A stretch of DNA of 64,000 nucleotides from Anaerolineae bacterium (GTDB lineage Bacteria; Chloroflexota; Anaerolineae; Promineifilales; Promineifilaceae): the NCBI GenBank assembly GCA_023954475.1, contig JAMLHW010000014.1:1-64000 (forward strand), given 5' to 3'. Below are positions 17,059-26,544 of this stretch, one piece after another. The notes under the pieces were generated by a model. That model saw only the letters and a list, made by a program, of their open reading frames with translations, did not search any database and had not been told where the DNA came from. Position 1 is the stretch's first letter; the number at the start of each line of letters is the position of its first letter. The translations under genes and the position numbers were made by a program.

Positions 17059-17190
17059 GCAGCTACCATATCAACAGCAAAGACGCTTTACTCCACGATG
17101 GCAACATAACTGGTCAAGCTCAACAAGCAAATCATGTCGGCACCATTATCACAACAATCTAGGTCCGGCACTGAAATGAGGTAAATCAGG

Positions 17191-17631
17191 ATGAACAACG
17201 ACGATTTGTATAGAGACGACCCACCGGATTGGTTCAACGAAGTAAACCCGGACGAAGTGGCCGCCGAACTCGACGCTCAATTGCGCGATCTGCTTGCACA
17301 AAGCATAGCAAATGGTGATCTCGACGGCGAATTAGGTGTAGCCCTGGCTGAGCGGCTGACAACATCAAAATACGATGATTTGCACGACCCGGGAACGGAA
17401 CCTGTGCAACAGTACGACTCCGGCGAAGAGATTCTCAGTGCCATCACGTTCCAATTGAGTGAACACCTAAAAGAAATACTGAGAGAAAACGGTGCCGACG
17501 AAGATGATGTCAAATTCGCGGTCGTACGCCGCTGGGATATGCTGGCAGCGTCTCACAATCAATGCAGGTGGATCAAAGTGTGGAACGGTGGACCCAACGG
17601 CAATTGGTGCTGGACGAAAGTGTGTTGCTAG
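17191..17631 (+). CDS. Acidic protein with Trp/Cys-rich C-terminal tail, unknown function
   Basis: 146 aa. No family is recognised. Residues 1-115 are acidic and helical, with little Cys or Trp. The last 27 residues change abruptly: four Cys (124, 140, 145, 146) and four Trp among Gly, Asn and Lys, ending in two cysteines. GAGG lies upstream of the ATG and a strong promoter is present, so the gene is probably real. The contrast between a long acidic part and a short Cys/Trp tail resembles leader-core peptides, but it could equally be a metal- or disulfide-stabilised tail. It converges with an FGE-like membrane protein gene 54 bases away. Confidence 0.6.
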   Translation: MNNDDLYRDDPPDWFNEVNPDEVAAELDAQLRDLLAQSIANGDLDGELGVALAERLTTSKYDDLHDPGTEPVQQYDSGEEILSAITFQLSEHLKEILRENGADEDDVKFAVVRRWDMLAASHNQCRWIKVWNGGPNGNWCWTKVCC

Positions 17632-17685
17632 CTACAAATCGGAGATTACAGGCCGTAGATGATACGCTCTGTTGAGCCACCAACT

Positions 17686-18930
17686 CTAGGGCGTCACGTC
17701 TGCTGCGCAGCGGAACCCTACTTCGTCGACAAAAAGCTCTGCCGGTGCCTGGCTGCGAACCGTGCAGCTTCCTTGTGCCTGCCCGATAGTCCACGAGCCG
17801 CCGCGCATGGTGCGAAATTCGGCCGAATCCCGAGCCACAATCCACTCATCTGAAAACGGGTAAGGTCGAAAAACAGTACCAACCCACTCCAAGACGTTGC
17901 CTGCCAGATCAGCAACGCCGAATGCACTGTCGCCGTCTGGTGAGTAACTGCCAACCGACTGCGCCTGCGCACAGGCATTCTCCAGCGTATTGGCGTTGGC
18001 AGGGGCAATGTCATCACCCCAGGGAAAGCGCCAGCCTTCCGGGCCGCGGCACGCATATTCCCACTCCGCTTCTGTCGGCAGCCGCTTGTCCTGCGCGGCG
18101 CAGTATGCGACTGCGTCGTACCATGTTACATTGACGACAGGCTGAAACGCCGTCTGTCCGTCTGGAAATTCCGTACCATTCCAGCCAGCAGGCTCTTTTA
18201 CGCCTGTTGCCAACAGGTATTGTTGGTATTGTTGATTGGTCACTTCGAAGCGATCAATCATAAAGGCGTCCAGGGTTACTTCGTGTTGGGGCCGCTCGCC
18301 GAGATTGTCGCCCATCACAAAAGTTGTCGCCGGAATCTGAATCAATTCGTTCAATTCGGCCGAACTTGGAGCGACGCCCGCGACACAAACTGCAGCCGAG
18401 CCGGTTGTGGTCGGTTCGACGGCTTGTGAATCTGACCGCTGCCCACGCACCACAACGACGAGCGTCAGCACCACGATGACCAGAATCGTGATCAGCACCG
18501 CCAGCCACCACCACGGCCAATCCGCGTAATTCCAGAAATTAATAACACTATCGCTGACATTCCCTGTGATGATGGGGGCGTTGGCATCGCCACCAACTGT
18601 CACATTGCCACCTGGCTGCGAAGTCGATGGTGCAACAACATCGCCACGTTCAGCCTCACTCTGAACCGATTCCCAATCCTCTGCCAATTGGGCCAGACGA
18701 CGATTGCCTGGATTGTAGTGAGTGGCACCACGAACGAGATCATCTGTCCAACCTTCACGCTCGGCCGCCTCGATGACGGCTGCGACAATGTCGGGAAAGG
18801 CGATTTTTTCGGACGCATACTGTGACAGTTTTCGCCCCAATTCAGCACGCAGCATGGTGGCAAGCGATGACGCATCATATGCATCGAGCAGTGCCTGTTG
18901 GAGTTGGCGGTAAGCGTTTTCCGATAACAT
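17686..18930 (-). CDS. EAD1-transmembrane-FGE/SUMF1-like protein
   Basis: 414 aa. Residues 1-80 (LATMLRAELGRKL...EGWTDDLVRGATHYNPGNRRL) match effector-associated domain 1. A Gly-rich NVTVGGDANAPIITG linker follows (109-123), then one transmembrane helix (138-161). Residues 195-412 form a formylglycine-generating-enzyme/SUMF1-type domain (PTEAEWEYA 285-293, GNVLEWV 344-350, GGSW 377-380, GFRC 405-408). Comparison with SUMF1 shows the two copper-binding catalytic cysteines are missing, so a ligand-binding or other role is likely. EAD1 domains usually recruit partners in NTPase-dependent conflict systems. No partner carrying a second EAD1 is in this window. Confidence 0.78.
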   Translation of the reverse strand: MLSENAYRQLQQALLDAYDASSLATMLRAELGRKLSQYASEKIAFPDIVAAVIEAAEREGWTDDLVRGATHYNPGNRRLAQLAEDWESVQSEAERGDVVAPSTSQPGGNVTVGGDANAPIITGNVSDSVINFWNYADWPWWWLAVLITILVIVVLTLVVVVRGQRSDSQAVEPTTTGSAAVCVAGVAPSSAELNELIQIPATTFVMGDNLGERPQHEVTLDAFMIDRFEVTNQQYQQYLLATGVKEPAGWNGTEFPDGQTAFQPVVNVTWYDAVAYCAAQDKRLPTEAEWEYACRGPEGWRFPWGDDIAPANANTLENACAQAQSVGSYSPDGDSAFGVADLAGNVLEWVGTVFRPYPFSDEWIVARDSAEFRTMRGGSWTIGQAQGSCTVRSQAPAELFVDEVGFRCAADVTP

Positions 18931-19068
18931 GTCGATAAATCAATCAAACGGGCTACATCGCTATGATAGGGCTTCAGGTGACTACAAGTCAAGCAGCACA
19001 ATGCAGATGCGGGCGTTGTGCCTGGTGTGACTCGTTTCGGCCGAACACGATAACCTTTAGCCAGCCAA

Positions 19069-19102
19069 ATAAAAAGAGGCTCACCTGGACGGGCAAGCCT
19101 CT
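19069..19102 (-). terminator. Intrinsic terminator after lipoprotein gene (leftward)
   Basis: On the minus strand, AGAGGCT and AGCCTCT form a 7-bp stem around a 14-base loop, followed by TTTTATTT. It lies 27 bases downstream of the lipoprotein stop codon at 19129. Confidence 0.75.
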
Positions 19103-19128
19103 ACCACAATCGGAATCGAGCCGGCTCG

Positions 19129-20814
19129 TTACTCCGGCATTTCGACACTGTTCAGGGCCGGTACAAAGAATTCGACCATGTCGCCTTTATTCGTTGTGCC
19201 GGCAAACCGCCAGATTGGGACGAGATGTCCATTGGGTTCGCTGCTGAACACTTCATACGTAGACGGCACCATTTCGCCCGGATACAGATAATGATACACG
19301 AGGGCGATGTTGTCGATAGTGACGCCGGTAATATTGGCATACGGATCATCGACTGGTTGCGGCTCAATGTAAGGCTGATTGATGAGATCGACATAGATCC
19401 AGTCCAGAATTGCGCCGCAGCCATCGTCAGCGGTGCGTATACCGGAGCTGTAGACGCCAACGGCCGTGTCGGTCGGCAGGTCAGACGGCGCATCATTGAG
19501 CTGGACGCTGAATCCGCCAGGCAATTCCAGCCAGGCCTGATTGTCGAGGATGCGCGTTGTGCCATTCAGGTATAAATCAGACGCGCCAACCACCGGTTCC
19601 CATGCACTCAATTCCAATGTTTGTGAGCCGGGTTCACCATTGATGACACCGGTCAACCGCATATTGCCACCGGAAGCACCCGAAGTCGCATCGGCAATTT
19701 CGTTGAGCGTCTGCGTATCGGCCGAAAGCACAATATTGCGATCGGTCATGATACGTGGCGGCAACGATCCGTCAGCGGCACGGAAGATTTGCAGCCATGA
19801 CGTAAAACTGCTTGTCTGTCCCGGCTGCGGTGTCCGCTCCCAATGCGTTTTTACGCCTTCCGGAAATGGTTGTGCGTAGTAGTCCTGATTAGCAGGAATA
19901 ATATTGTACCAAAGCTGACCTTCTGCCAGATGGTCACGCACATATTGCAATGCGCTTTCAGCCGAACGCAATTCGGCCGATTCCATTGGTTCCGGCGTGC
20001 CGTAGGGGCGCACATTCACCGTGCCGACTTCACCGGACGGCATCACCTGAATGATAAGCACCGGCCAGGTAACCATCAAATTATCCAGCTGTGAACGGAA
20101 CTGCACTTCGTGACCCCAGCCGGATATCATCTCATAGGAACCATCCAACAATCCGTGATCAAGTGCAAACTGTTCGGCTATGCGTGCGCGTTCAGCAAAA
20201 GGCAGCGGTTTGAGGCTGTACTGGTCGCGGGTAACTGTATAGTTTTCATAATAGGCTTCACCACTGGTAAAACCCATGACACGTTCTTGACCGTCAAAAA
20301 TATGATAGGTCAATTGCATGGTATCGTCAGCGCCATCTATAGGCAGACCGGGATACCATTCATAGTAGAGCGGCCCTTCAACACCGAGCTTTTGCGCAGT
20401 CGCAATTGTCAAGTCTGCGTTGATCTGACCTTCATATGGATTCGGTAGGCGATAGACATTGGATTCGGCCTGATCCGGCAATGCTGCCGTGACCGTCAAC
20501 TCCGTATCGACAAACGGGCCACCGGGGCCAAAATAGTAGCCGCCACCGCCACCACCGCCTTGTCCGCGCACTTGCGATGCGACTGCGTCCTCACTCACCA
20601 TGCTAACCGCAGCTTCTTCGGCCGCCGGCACAGGCGGAGCAACCGCCGGATCGGCGCTGTCTGTCATACCGGAATCAGTTGCAACGCTTGGAGCGGGAAT
20701 GGCGTTGGGTTCGGCATTGGATGATGTAGTCGGCGATGTTCCAACTGATGTACAAGCTGTCATGACAAACATCAGCAGCACAACGAAAAACCATAGAAAT
20801 GTGGAACGTTTCAT
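19129..20814 (-). CDS. Large secreted lipoprotein, unknown function
   Basis: 561 aa. A signal peptide ends in a lipobox (FVMTAC, Cys21), then comes a low-complexity Ala/Ser/Pro region and a seven-glycine run (about residues 81-87). The rest is a globular exported domain rich in aromatic and acidic residues. I recognise no family. AGAGG precedes the ATG at 20814. The stop is followed by a leftward terminator, so it is probably monocistronic. It is expected to be anchored outside the membrane. Confidence 0.7.
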   Translation of the reverse strand: MKRSTFLWFFVVLLMFVMTACTSVGTSPTTSSNAEPNAIPAPSVATDSGMTDSADPAVAPPVPAAEEAAVSMVSEDAVASQVRGQGGGGGGGYYFGPGGPFVDTELTVTAALPDQAESNVYRLPNPYEGQINADLTIATAQKLGVEGPLYYEWYPGLPIDGADDTMQLTYHIFDGQERVMGFTSGEAYYENYTVTRDQYSLKPLPFAERARIAEQFALDHGLLDGSYEMISGWGHEVQFRSQLDNLMVTWPVLIIQVMPSGEVGTVNVRPYGTPEPMESAELRSAESALQYVRDHLAEGQLWYNIIPANQDYYAQPFPEGVKTHWERTPQPGQTSSFTSWLQIFRAADGSLPPRIMTDRNIVLSADTQTLNEIADATSGASGGNMRLTGVINGEPGSQTLELSAWEPVVGASDLYLNGTTRILDNQAWLELPGGFSVQLNDAPSDLPTDTAVGVYSSGIRTADDGCGAILDWIYVDLINQPYIEPQPVDDPYANITGVTIDNIALVYHYLYPGEMVPSTYEVFSSEPNGHLVPIWRFAGTTNKGDMVEFFVPALNSVEMPE

Positions 20815-21123
20815 ACTGCACCTCTTGACTGTTCTAACAGATCATTTGTTGGTTGTCGGACACCTGTATCAAATAAGTAGCGTCTAGTGGGTATCCGTGA
20901 ACACAGACACTACGGAAAGTTCGGAGCGTTGCACCGTATTGATACAACGCGCAGCATCTGCAATTTGTTCCCAAATGTGCTTGCGAACTTTTCGAATTTC
21001 GCAGGCAATCGTATAGATTAACAGATTTTTGGCAGCACGAATCCAACGTTTGACGTATCTTTTCGGCCGAATAGTGTATTTGGCTGCAATTTATGAAGGT
21101 TTTGAGGGAAGTATGGGTTACAA
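20815..21123. other. Intergenic region between lipoprotein and helicase
   Basis: This 309-base stretch holds one TTCGGCCGAA (21062-21071) and a small palindrome, CTGTTCTAACAG, just upstream of the lipoprotein's ribosome-binding site. It should include the lipoprotein promoter, but I cannot identify it with confidence. No gene is seen. Confidence 0.4.
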
Positions 21124-23235
21124 CTAAGCCGACCACTCTTCCCAAACAGAGTGGTAAGCGCCGATCGCTTCCCAATGTTCGATAAGTCGGGCATAAAACG
21201 GATCGGCCGTCACAGTGGCACTGTCGCCAATCACGATCAGTTTGCGTCGCGCACGCGTCAGCGCAACGTTCATGCGCCGCGTCTCAGCCAGAAATCCGAC
21301 ATCACCTTTGCTGTTGGAACGCACCAGGGAGATGACAATACACTCCTTTTCGCGCCCCTGAAACCCGTCAACCGAATTGACTTCGAGCGTTTCCGGCAGC
21401 AGCATGCGTAGCGTACGGACCTGGGCTGAATACGGCGTGATGATACCGATTTGCTCCGGTGCCACACCCGCGTTTAGCAAGTCGCTGACTTTCCGTGCCA
21501 CGAGTTCGGCTTCCTGTGGATTGAGTCGGCTTTGACCGTCCGGCTCTTCTTCTTCATCATAGCCTGCTCCGGCCGTATCGATGAATGTGACCGGTGTTGT
21601 CGTCAATACATCGGCCGAAACACCATCCAAATCGCACAATAGGTGATCGGCAACCGCTGCATGGGCAATCAAGGTGTCGTCATAGAATTCGGCCGAACTG
21701 AATGCCATAATATCACGGTGCATCCGGTACTGTTCATCCAAACGCCGGGCGACGGTTGCGCTATCGCGCAGCATCATGCGTTCCAGCAAACTGATGCCAA
21801 ACCCTTCGCGCTCTGCCTGCTGCGACAAAATCGTCGGCGGCAGTTGTTGATGATCGCCGGCCAGCACCAGGCGGCGTGAACGTGGCACCGGAATCCAGGT
21901 CGCCGGTTCGGTGCTTTGACCGGCCTCATCGATCACGCACAGGTCGAATTGGCGCTGGCCAATAAGCGCGCTGTCCAGACCCGTCAACGTCGCAAGCACG
22001 ACCGTGGCTGCGTCCAGTACGCGCTCAACGGCATTGACCTCAAGCTGTCGTGCTTCGTCAAATAATGCATCAGCTTCCTGTCGCAGTGCCTGTTTCGCAC
22101 CTTTTTCAGGACGTGTCCGTCGGAATTTGCCCGCCTCACTCAGCAGCGCTGCCGCTTCACGGCGCAGTTTACGCGCCAGACGAAAGTCACTGTGCTGCTC
22201 GACCAGCGCATCCAACGTATGCGCCTGTACTTGTGGTGTGACGCGTGCTGGATGGCCCAATCGTACAATTGGCTCGCCGACCGCCAGCAGTGATTCACAG
22301 AGGTTGTCAACGGCCAGATTGCTCGGCGCACACGCCAGCACACGGTCTCCCTGACGCAGTGCAGCCCGGATGACGGCAACCAATGTCGTCGTCTTGCCGG
22401 TTCCCGGTGGGCCGTGAATGACGGCTACATCCTGCGCGCTGAGGGCATGGGTGACTGCTGCATGCTGGGCATTATTCAGGTTCGCAACGATGTCGGAGGC
22501 AATGGGCATTGTGGAGCCAAACATCGGTGCGGCACGCCCCAGCAAGATGTCGCGCAGTTCGGCCAGGCGGTTCGATTCGGCCGAAATGACACGCATCAGC
22601 GCCCGTTCCATCCGTTGTCGGCCGATTGCATCACTCGACAAATCCACACGATACTGCGGCCGGTCCGCAGTCGATTCCGGCAGATGCGTGAGCGCGATTT
22701 CAACCTGGCGCGTGCGCAGTTGGGTGATCACGCCGCGCCAACTGGTTTTGCTGTCACTTCCCTCTTCCGAAAGCAACACCGGTGACCCTACACCGAGATT
22801 CGTCCACGGCAAGTCGGCCTGGTCATTGCGTGGTGTCAGCAATACCAGTGACCGCCCACCCAATCCAATTGACTCTTCTTTGATAACCAGCCGCTGCAAT
22901 GAATTTTCCGAGTGACGCTTGTCTGTTTCAAACTGGGCTTGTTCGGCATCGGCTTCGAGCTTGAGCCACCGCTTCATTTGGTCAAAATGCGGGTCGTTGA
23001 TTTGCTCGGTAGCGTCGCGCCATGCGCGAATATGGCGTTGGCCGATTTGTGCACCGTCGATGCGGCGTGCAACGCGACCGGACCAGCCATCGGCAACTTC
23101 CACCGTCGCAAATGTGCCCTGGACATCAATTCGGCCGATGCGTTGCTGCGCCAATCTGCCCTGCTCAACCAGCAGTTGAAAGATGGCACCATTGCGTGTC
23201 TGCCGTGGCAATCCGTCGATGAACAGCTTTTCCAT
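21124..23235 (-). CDS. UPF1/IGHMBP2-like SF1B helicase with DbpA-like RNA-binding N-terminus
   Basis: 703 aa from ATG 23235; a TTG 57 bases upstream is less likely. Residues 30-72 (RIGRIDVQGTFATVEVAD...GAQIGQRHIRAW) resemble the small RRM-like domain at the C-terminus of DbpA-type helicases. Walker A is GPPGTGKTT (275-283) and motif II is DEAG (436-439). GDHQQLPPT, EQYRMH, VDGFQGREKECIVIS and NVALTRARRKL are later SF1B motifs. It should unwind RNA or DNA 5'-3' using ATP. The smpB terminator upstream shows it has its own promoter. Placing an RNA-binding module at the N-terminus suggests RNA or RNA-DNA hybrid substrates. Confidence 0.88.
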   Translation of the reverse strand: MEKLFIDGLPRQTRNGAIFQLLVEQGRLAQQRIGRIDVQGTFATVEVADGWSGRVARRIDGAQIGQRHIRAWRDATEQINDPHFDQMKRWLKLEADAEQAQFETDKRHSENSLQRLVIKEESIGLGGRSLVLLTPRNDQADLPWTNLGVGSPVLLSEEGSDSKTSWRGVITQLRTRQVEIALTHLPESTADRPQYRVDLSSDAIGRQRMERALMRVISAESNRLAELRDILLGRAAPMFGSTMPIASDIVANLNNAQHAAVTHALSAQDVAVIHGPPGTGKTTTLVAVIRAALRQGDRVLACAPSNLAVDNLCESLLAVGEPIVRLGHPARVTPQVQAHTLDALVEQHSDFRLARKLRREAAALLSEAGKFRRTRPEKGAKQALRQEADALFDEARQLEVNAVERVLDAATVVLATLTGLDSALIGQRQFDLCVIDEAGQSTEPATWIPVPRSRRLVLAGDHQQLPPTILSQQAEREGFGISLLERMMLRDSATVARRLDEQYRMHRDIMAFSSAEFYDDTLIAHAAVADHLLCDLDGVSADVLTTTPVTFIDTAGAGYDEEEEPDGQSRLNPQEAELVARKVSDLLNAGVAPEQIGIITPYSAQVRTLRMLLPETLEVNSVDGFQGREKECIVISLVRSNSKGDVGFLAETRRMNVALTRARRKLIVIGDSATVTADPFYARLIEHWEAIGAYHSVWEEWSA

Positions 23236-23289
23236 GATGCAGAACTGTAACCTTTCCCAGCCGGATAGTCGAATCAACTTGTCGGGGAT

Positions 23290-23317
23290 CAAAAAACGAC
23301 CCGTCGCAATGGGTCGT
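23290..23317 (-). terminator. Intrinsic terminator after smpB (leftward)
   Basis: On the minus strand ACGACCC and GGGTCGT form a 7-bp stem with an 8-base loop, followed by six T. It ends smpB transcription before the helicase gene. Confidence 0.8.
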
Positions 23318-23370
23318 CAATTGAAGCGCTCAAAAACCGATTGTTTCCGAAATAACCCGATTTCCAGCAA

Positions 23371-23841
23371 TTAATACTGGTTGCTGTCACGGAAAGCACG
23401 TTCGACCTGCCGCTCGGCATCCCGTTTGGCCAAATCCTGGCGCTTGTCAAACTTCTTCTTGCCACGAGCAACGGCAAACTCCAGCTTAGCACGACCATTC
23501 TTCAAATACATCAAAGTTGGCACAGCCGTCAAACCTTTTGTCGTGATGTCACTGATAATGGCGTCAATCTCGCGGCGATGCAACAACAGCTTACGCGGTC
23601 GCTTGGGATCATGGTTGTCGCGATTGCCGTGAATGTATTCAGCAATATTGGCTTCCACCAGCCATAACTCGCCGCCCTTTGCCTGAACATATGCCTGCTG
23701 CAAGCTGACGCGATTAGCTCGCACCGATTTGATTTCGGTGCCGGTCAGCACCAAGCCGGCCTCATAGAACTCCAGCAACTCATAGTCATGCCGGGCACGC
23801 CTGTTTTTGGCAATAATTTTGATCCCTTTCCGTTCTGCCAT
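23371..23841 (-). CDS. smpB: SsrA-binding protein SmpB
   Basis: 156 aa, the normal length. KNRRARHDYELLEFYEAGLVLTGTEIKSVR, the VEANIAEY/HDPKRPRKLLLHRREI region and the basic C-terminal tail (GKKKFDKRQDLAKRDAERQVERAFR) are the SmpB signatures. It delivers tmRNA to stalled ribosomes for trans-translation. The tmRNA gene is not in this window. It is ended by the hairpin at 23290-23317, separating it from the helicase. Confidence 0.96.
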   Translation of the reverse strand: MAERKGIKIIAKNRRARHDYELLEFYEAGLVLTGTEIKSVRANRVSLQQAYVQAKGGELWLVEANIAEYIHGNRDNHDPKRPRKLLLHRREIDAIISDITTKGLTAVPTLMYLKNGRAKLEFAVARGKKKFDKRQDLAKRDAERQVERAFRDSNQY

Positions 23842-23965
23842 GTCGTCTCATGTGCCGTGCAGGCACACGCTCCGCTAAAAAATCAACTCCCAAACGTGTT
23901 CAACGCTAAGCATTCTCCTGATGCAGCTGAGTACGCCACTCATTTGTGTTGATTGCTGCAGTACT

Positions 23966-25333
23966 CTACTGACCGGTCTCAATGTATTCGATGGCGCGTT
24001 GTAACTGCACGTCATCTTCGCCACCTAATTCTACCGGTGTTCCGTCAATAATAATATCGGGCGTCACGCCGACTTCATTTATGACGATGTCATTCGGCGA
24101 ATAGAATCGCGCCGTCGTCACTTTCATCTCGGAGCCATCTGACAATGTGTAAATTGTCTGCACAGACCCTTTACCAAATGTAACCGTTCCAATAATCGTC
24201 GCCCGTTCGTAATCGCGAAATGCAGCAGCCAACAACTCCGATGCACTGGCACTGGCTTCGTTAACGAGCAGCACGATGGGAATTTCTTCGGCAATATCGC
24301 CGGTATTGGGTAATCTCAAAACCTCTTCGTTACCTGCTGAGTCGCGAATGATAACGAGATCACTTTTCGGCAAGAATAAATCGCCGACTTCAATAGCTGA
24401 GGAAAGCAAACCACCGCCATTATAACGCAGATCGAGAATCAAATATTGCGCACCCTGGTCGATCAAGGCGTTGATGGCGTCTTCCAACTGCATGCGTGAT
24501 AACTGATTGAAGCTGCTCAACTGCACGTAGGCAATGTTGTCGTTGCGCATTTCAGCGATGACGACTGGTATCTCGACGCGTGCACGTACAATGGTGACAT
24601 CGAACGGCTCTTCGACACCTTCTCTGTAGATGGTCAGTATGACCGCTTCGCCGGCAGGCCCACGCACAATGGCGACGATTTCGTCTTGTGTCATGCCAAA
24701 AACGTCGCGTCCATCGACTTTGAGGACGATATCATCCGGTTCGATGCCGGCGGCTTCGGCCGGTGTGCCTGGTATCGGCCGAACAATGTAGAAAAATCCA
24801 TCGTCATTGGTGTCGACATACGCGCCGATTCCTTCAAAGTCGCCGGTCATGCGACTGTCGATAAAATCAACGACATCTTCGGGGTAATAATCGGCAAACC
24901 GGTCTCCCAACTCGTCTATTACTGCTTCAATAATTGCTTCACGCAAGGCTTTGTCTGTAGGCAGATTGCCGTAATATTGCGATTCGACGATGTCCCACAC
25001 TTCGTAGAGCAATGCTAAATCTTCCTCTGTGAAATCACCGCGCTCACCGTATTCGGTTGGTGTAGCGGTCGGGAAAGGCGTGGGGATCGGTGTCGGATCA
25101 AGATTTGCGGCAGCATCGGTGCTACTGTCGCTTTCGGCCGAATCAGTGACTTCATCAACCATTCCTGAATCGACAAATACTTCGCGGGTGACAATCACCT
25201 CACGAGTGACCTCGACCGTCACCGGCACTTCGACAATCTGCGTCTCCGTCGCTGGGGCTGATTGCGCACAAGCCGCCACCATCATAATCAGAATTAAGCC
25301 AACGATTGTGCTCAAAATAATCTGCTTTCGCAT
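23966..25333 (-). CDS. ctpA: S41 carboxyl-terminal processing protease, lipoprotein
   Basis: 455 aa from the ATG at 25333, which AGGTGG precedes; an in-frame GTG at 25342 is the alternative. A lipobox (MMVAAC) is followed by a Val/Glu/Thr/Arg tether (VEVPVTVEVTREV) and a Pro/Thr stretch. A PDZ domain spans about 165-245. The S41 core has RYNGGG, catalytic Ser363 (ASASASE) and Lys388 (TFGKGS), 25 residues apart as in E. coli Prc. It is an outer-face protease that trims or degrades exported proteins. It is the second gene of a tandem S41 pair, 14 bases after the first. Confidence 0.92.
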   Translation of the reverse strand: MRKQIILSTIVGLILIMMVAACAQSAPATETQIVEVPVTVEVTREVIVTREVFVDSGMVDEVTDSAESDSSTDAAANLDPTPIPTPFPTATPTEYGERGDFTEEDLALLYEVWDIVESQYYGNLPTDKALREAIIEAVIDELGDRFADYYPEDVVDFIDSRMTGDFEGIGAYVDTNDDGFFYIVRPIPGTPAEAAGIEPDDIVLKVDGRDVFGMTQDEIVAIVRGPAGEAVILTIYREGVEEPFDVTIVRARVEIPVVIAEMRNDNIAYVQLSSFNQLSRMQLEDAINALIDQGAQYLILDLRYNGGGLLSSAIEVGDLFLPKSDLVIIRDSAGNEEVLRLPNTGDIAEEIPIVLLVNEASASASELLAAAFRDYERATIIGTVTFGKGSVQTIYTLSDGSEMKVTTARFYSPNDIVINEVGVTPDIIIDGTPVELGGEDDVQLQRAIEYIETGQ

Positions 25334-25347
25334 CAAAACCACCTGTC

Positions 25348-26544
25348 TTATTGTCCATTCTGCAGGAAAGCGACAGCACGAGCCAACGTGTCATCACGAC
25401 CGGCGTCAATCGCTTCTTGCGTTAAATCTACTTCAATGTCGGGCGTCAACCCATTCTGATCGATCTGTTGGCGATCGGGCGTGAACCAACGTGCCGAAGT
25501 CACGTGCACCGATGATCCGTCGCTCAAATCATATACCAATTGTACCGATCCTTTACCAAATGTCTGTGAGCCGATCAACGTAGCCCGTCCCAAATCCTGC
25601 AGCGCACCGGCCACAATTTCAGAGGAACTGGCAGTGCCTTCGTTGACCAAAACAACCAGCGGCGCATCAGGAACCAGTGTCTCGGCATTGGTTCGCACTG
25701 TCTGTTCCCCACTTGCGCGCGTGAGCTGGTAGTAGACCGGCTGATCGGCCAGAAAGTGATCGACAACGGCTACGGAGGCGTCGAGCAGTCCGCCGCCGTT
25801 GTACCGCAAATCGAGGATGAATTTGTCTGCCCCTAGCGCCATCAAGTCCGTGAGGGCAGCACCGACTTCGGTACCGCTTTCGGCCGAAAAGCGTGCCAAT
25901 TGTACATAACCGACAGTCGGATCAGCTTCAAGCAAACGGTAGTCGACAGACGGCAACAGGATGACGGCGCGAATGACCTCGAGATCGACCGATTCGGCCG
26001 AATCGGGATGCAATACCGTGATCACAACCGGTGTGCCAACCTCGCCGCGCACCATCTGCACTATCTGCTCAACCGTAGCGTCTGCACTGACCGGTTCCCC
26101 ATCGACGGCGATCAGAATATCACCCGATAGCACACCGGCTGCTTCAGCCGGGTTGCCTGCAATCGGCTCGAGCACGACATTGCCGTTCTCATCACGAAAA
26201 ACGTTCGCACCAATGCCGCCGAAGGTTCCCTGCAGGCGCACGCGCTCTTGTTCGCGGGCAACTGGTTCGATAAATACGGTGTACGGATCGTTGAGTTCAC
26301 GCAAGGAACCGCGAATGGCACCGTAGACGACTTCGTTGGAAGCAGGCAGCTCATCGATAAACGTCTCCTGAACGCGATCCCAGGCTTCCCAGAACACACC
26401 AAACTCTTCGGCCGATACGGTTGTTCGATCTTCGGCACGGACACCACGCGCGAAATCGTTAGCCAGAAAGCCGGCGGCAAACGCCGCAACGGCCATCATG
26501 ACAACCATAAACACAGTGGCTATATTTCGCATACGGTGTGACAT
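25348..26544 (-). CDS. ctpA: S41 carboxyl-terminal processing protease, membrane anchored
   Basis: 398 aa. An N-terminal transmembrane or signal-anchor helix (about residues 8-28) has no lipobox. A PDZ domain lies at about 105-190. Catalytic Ser306 (TASSSE) and Lys331 (TFGKGS) keep the Ser+25=Lys spacing. It probably cuts exported proteins near their C-termini and shares substrates with the lipoprotein S41 protease encoded next to it. The ATG at 26544 is used; a second ATG at 26532 is possible. The pair probably arose by gene duplication, with one copy becoming a lipoprotein. Confidence 0.92.
   Translation of the reverse strand: MSHRMRNIATVFMVVMMAVAAFAAGFLANDFARGVRAEDRTTVSAEEFGVFWEAWDRVQETFIDELPASNEVVYGAIRGSLRELNDPYTVFIEPVAREQERVRLQGTFGGIGANVFRDENGNVVLEPIAGNPAEAAGVLSGDILIAVDGEPVSADATVEQIVQMVRGEVGTPVVITVLHPDSAESVDLEVIRAVILLPSVDYRLLEADPTVGYVQLARFSAESGTEVGAALTDLMALGADKFILDLRYNGGGLLDASVAVVDHFLADQPVYYQLTRASGEQTVRTNAETLVPDAPLVVLVNEGTASSSEIVAGALQDLGRATLIGSQTFGKGSVQLVYDLSDGSSVHVTSARWFTPDRQQIDQNGLTPDIEVDLTQEAIDAGRDDTLARAVAFLQNGQ

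Larger units (their letters stand above)
16806..17190. other. Intergenic region with terminator and promoter
   Basis: It contains the terminator of the ABC exporter operon (16831-16870), one TTCGGCCGAA palindrome (16971-16980) and a canonical promoter (17030-17058) for the next gene. I see no further gene. Confidence 0.6.

Noticed and set aside
20834-21175. Minus-strand frame between the lipoprotein and helicase genes
   Set aside because: It overlaps the helicase 3' end, is rich in Cys and His without pattern, and has no ribosome-binding site.
23842-23965. tmRNA gene next to smpB
   Set aside because: No tRNA-like ends or tag-reading frame can be seen in this short gap.
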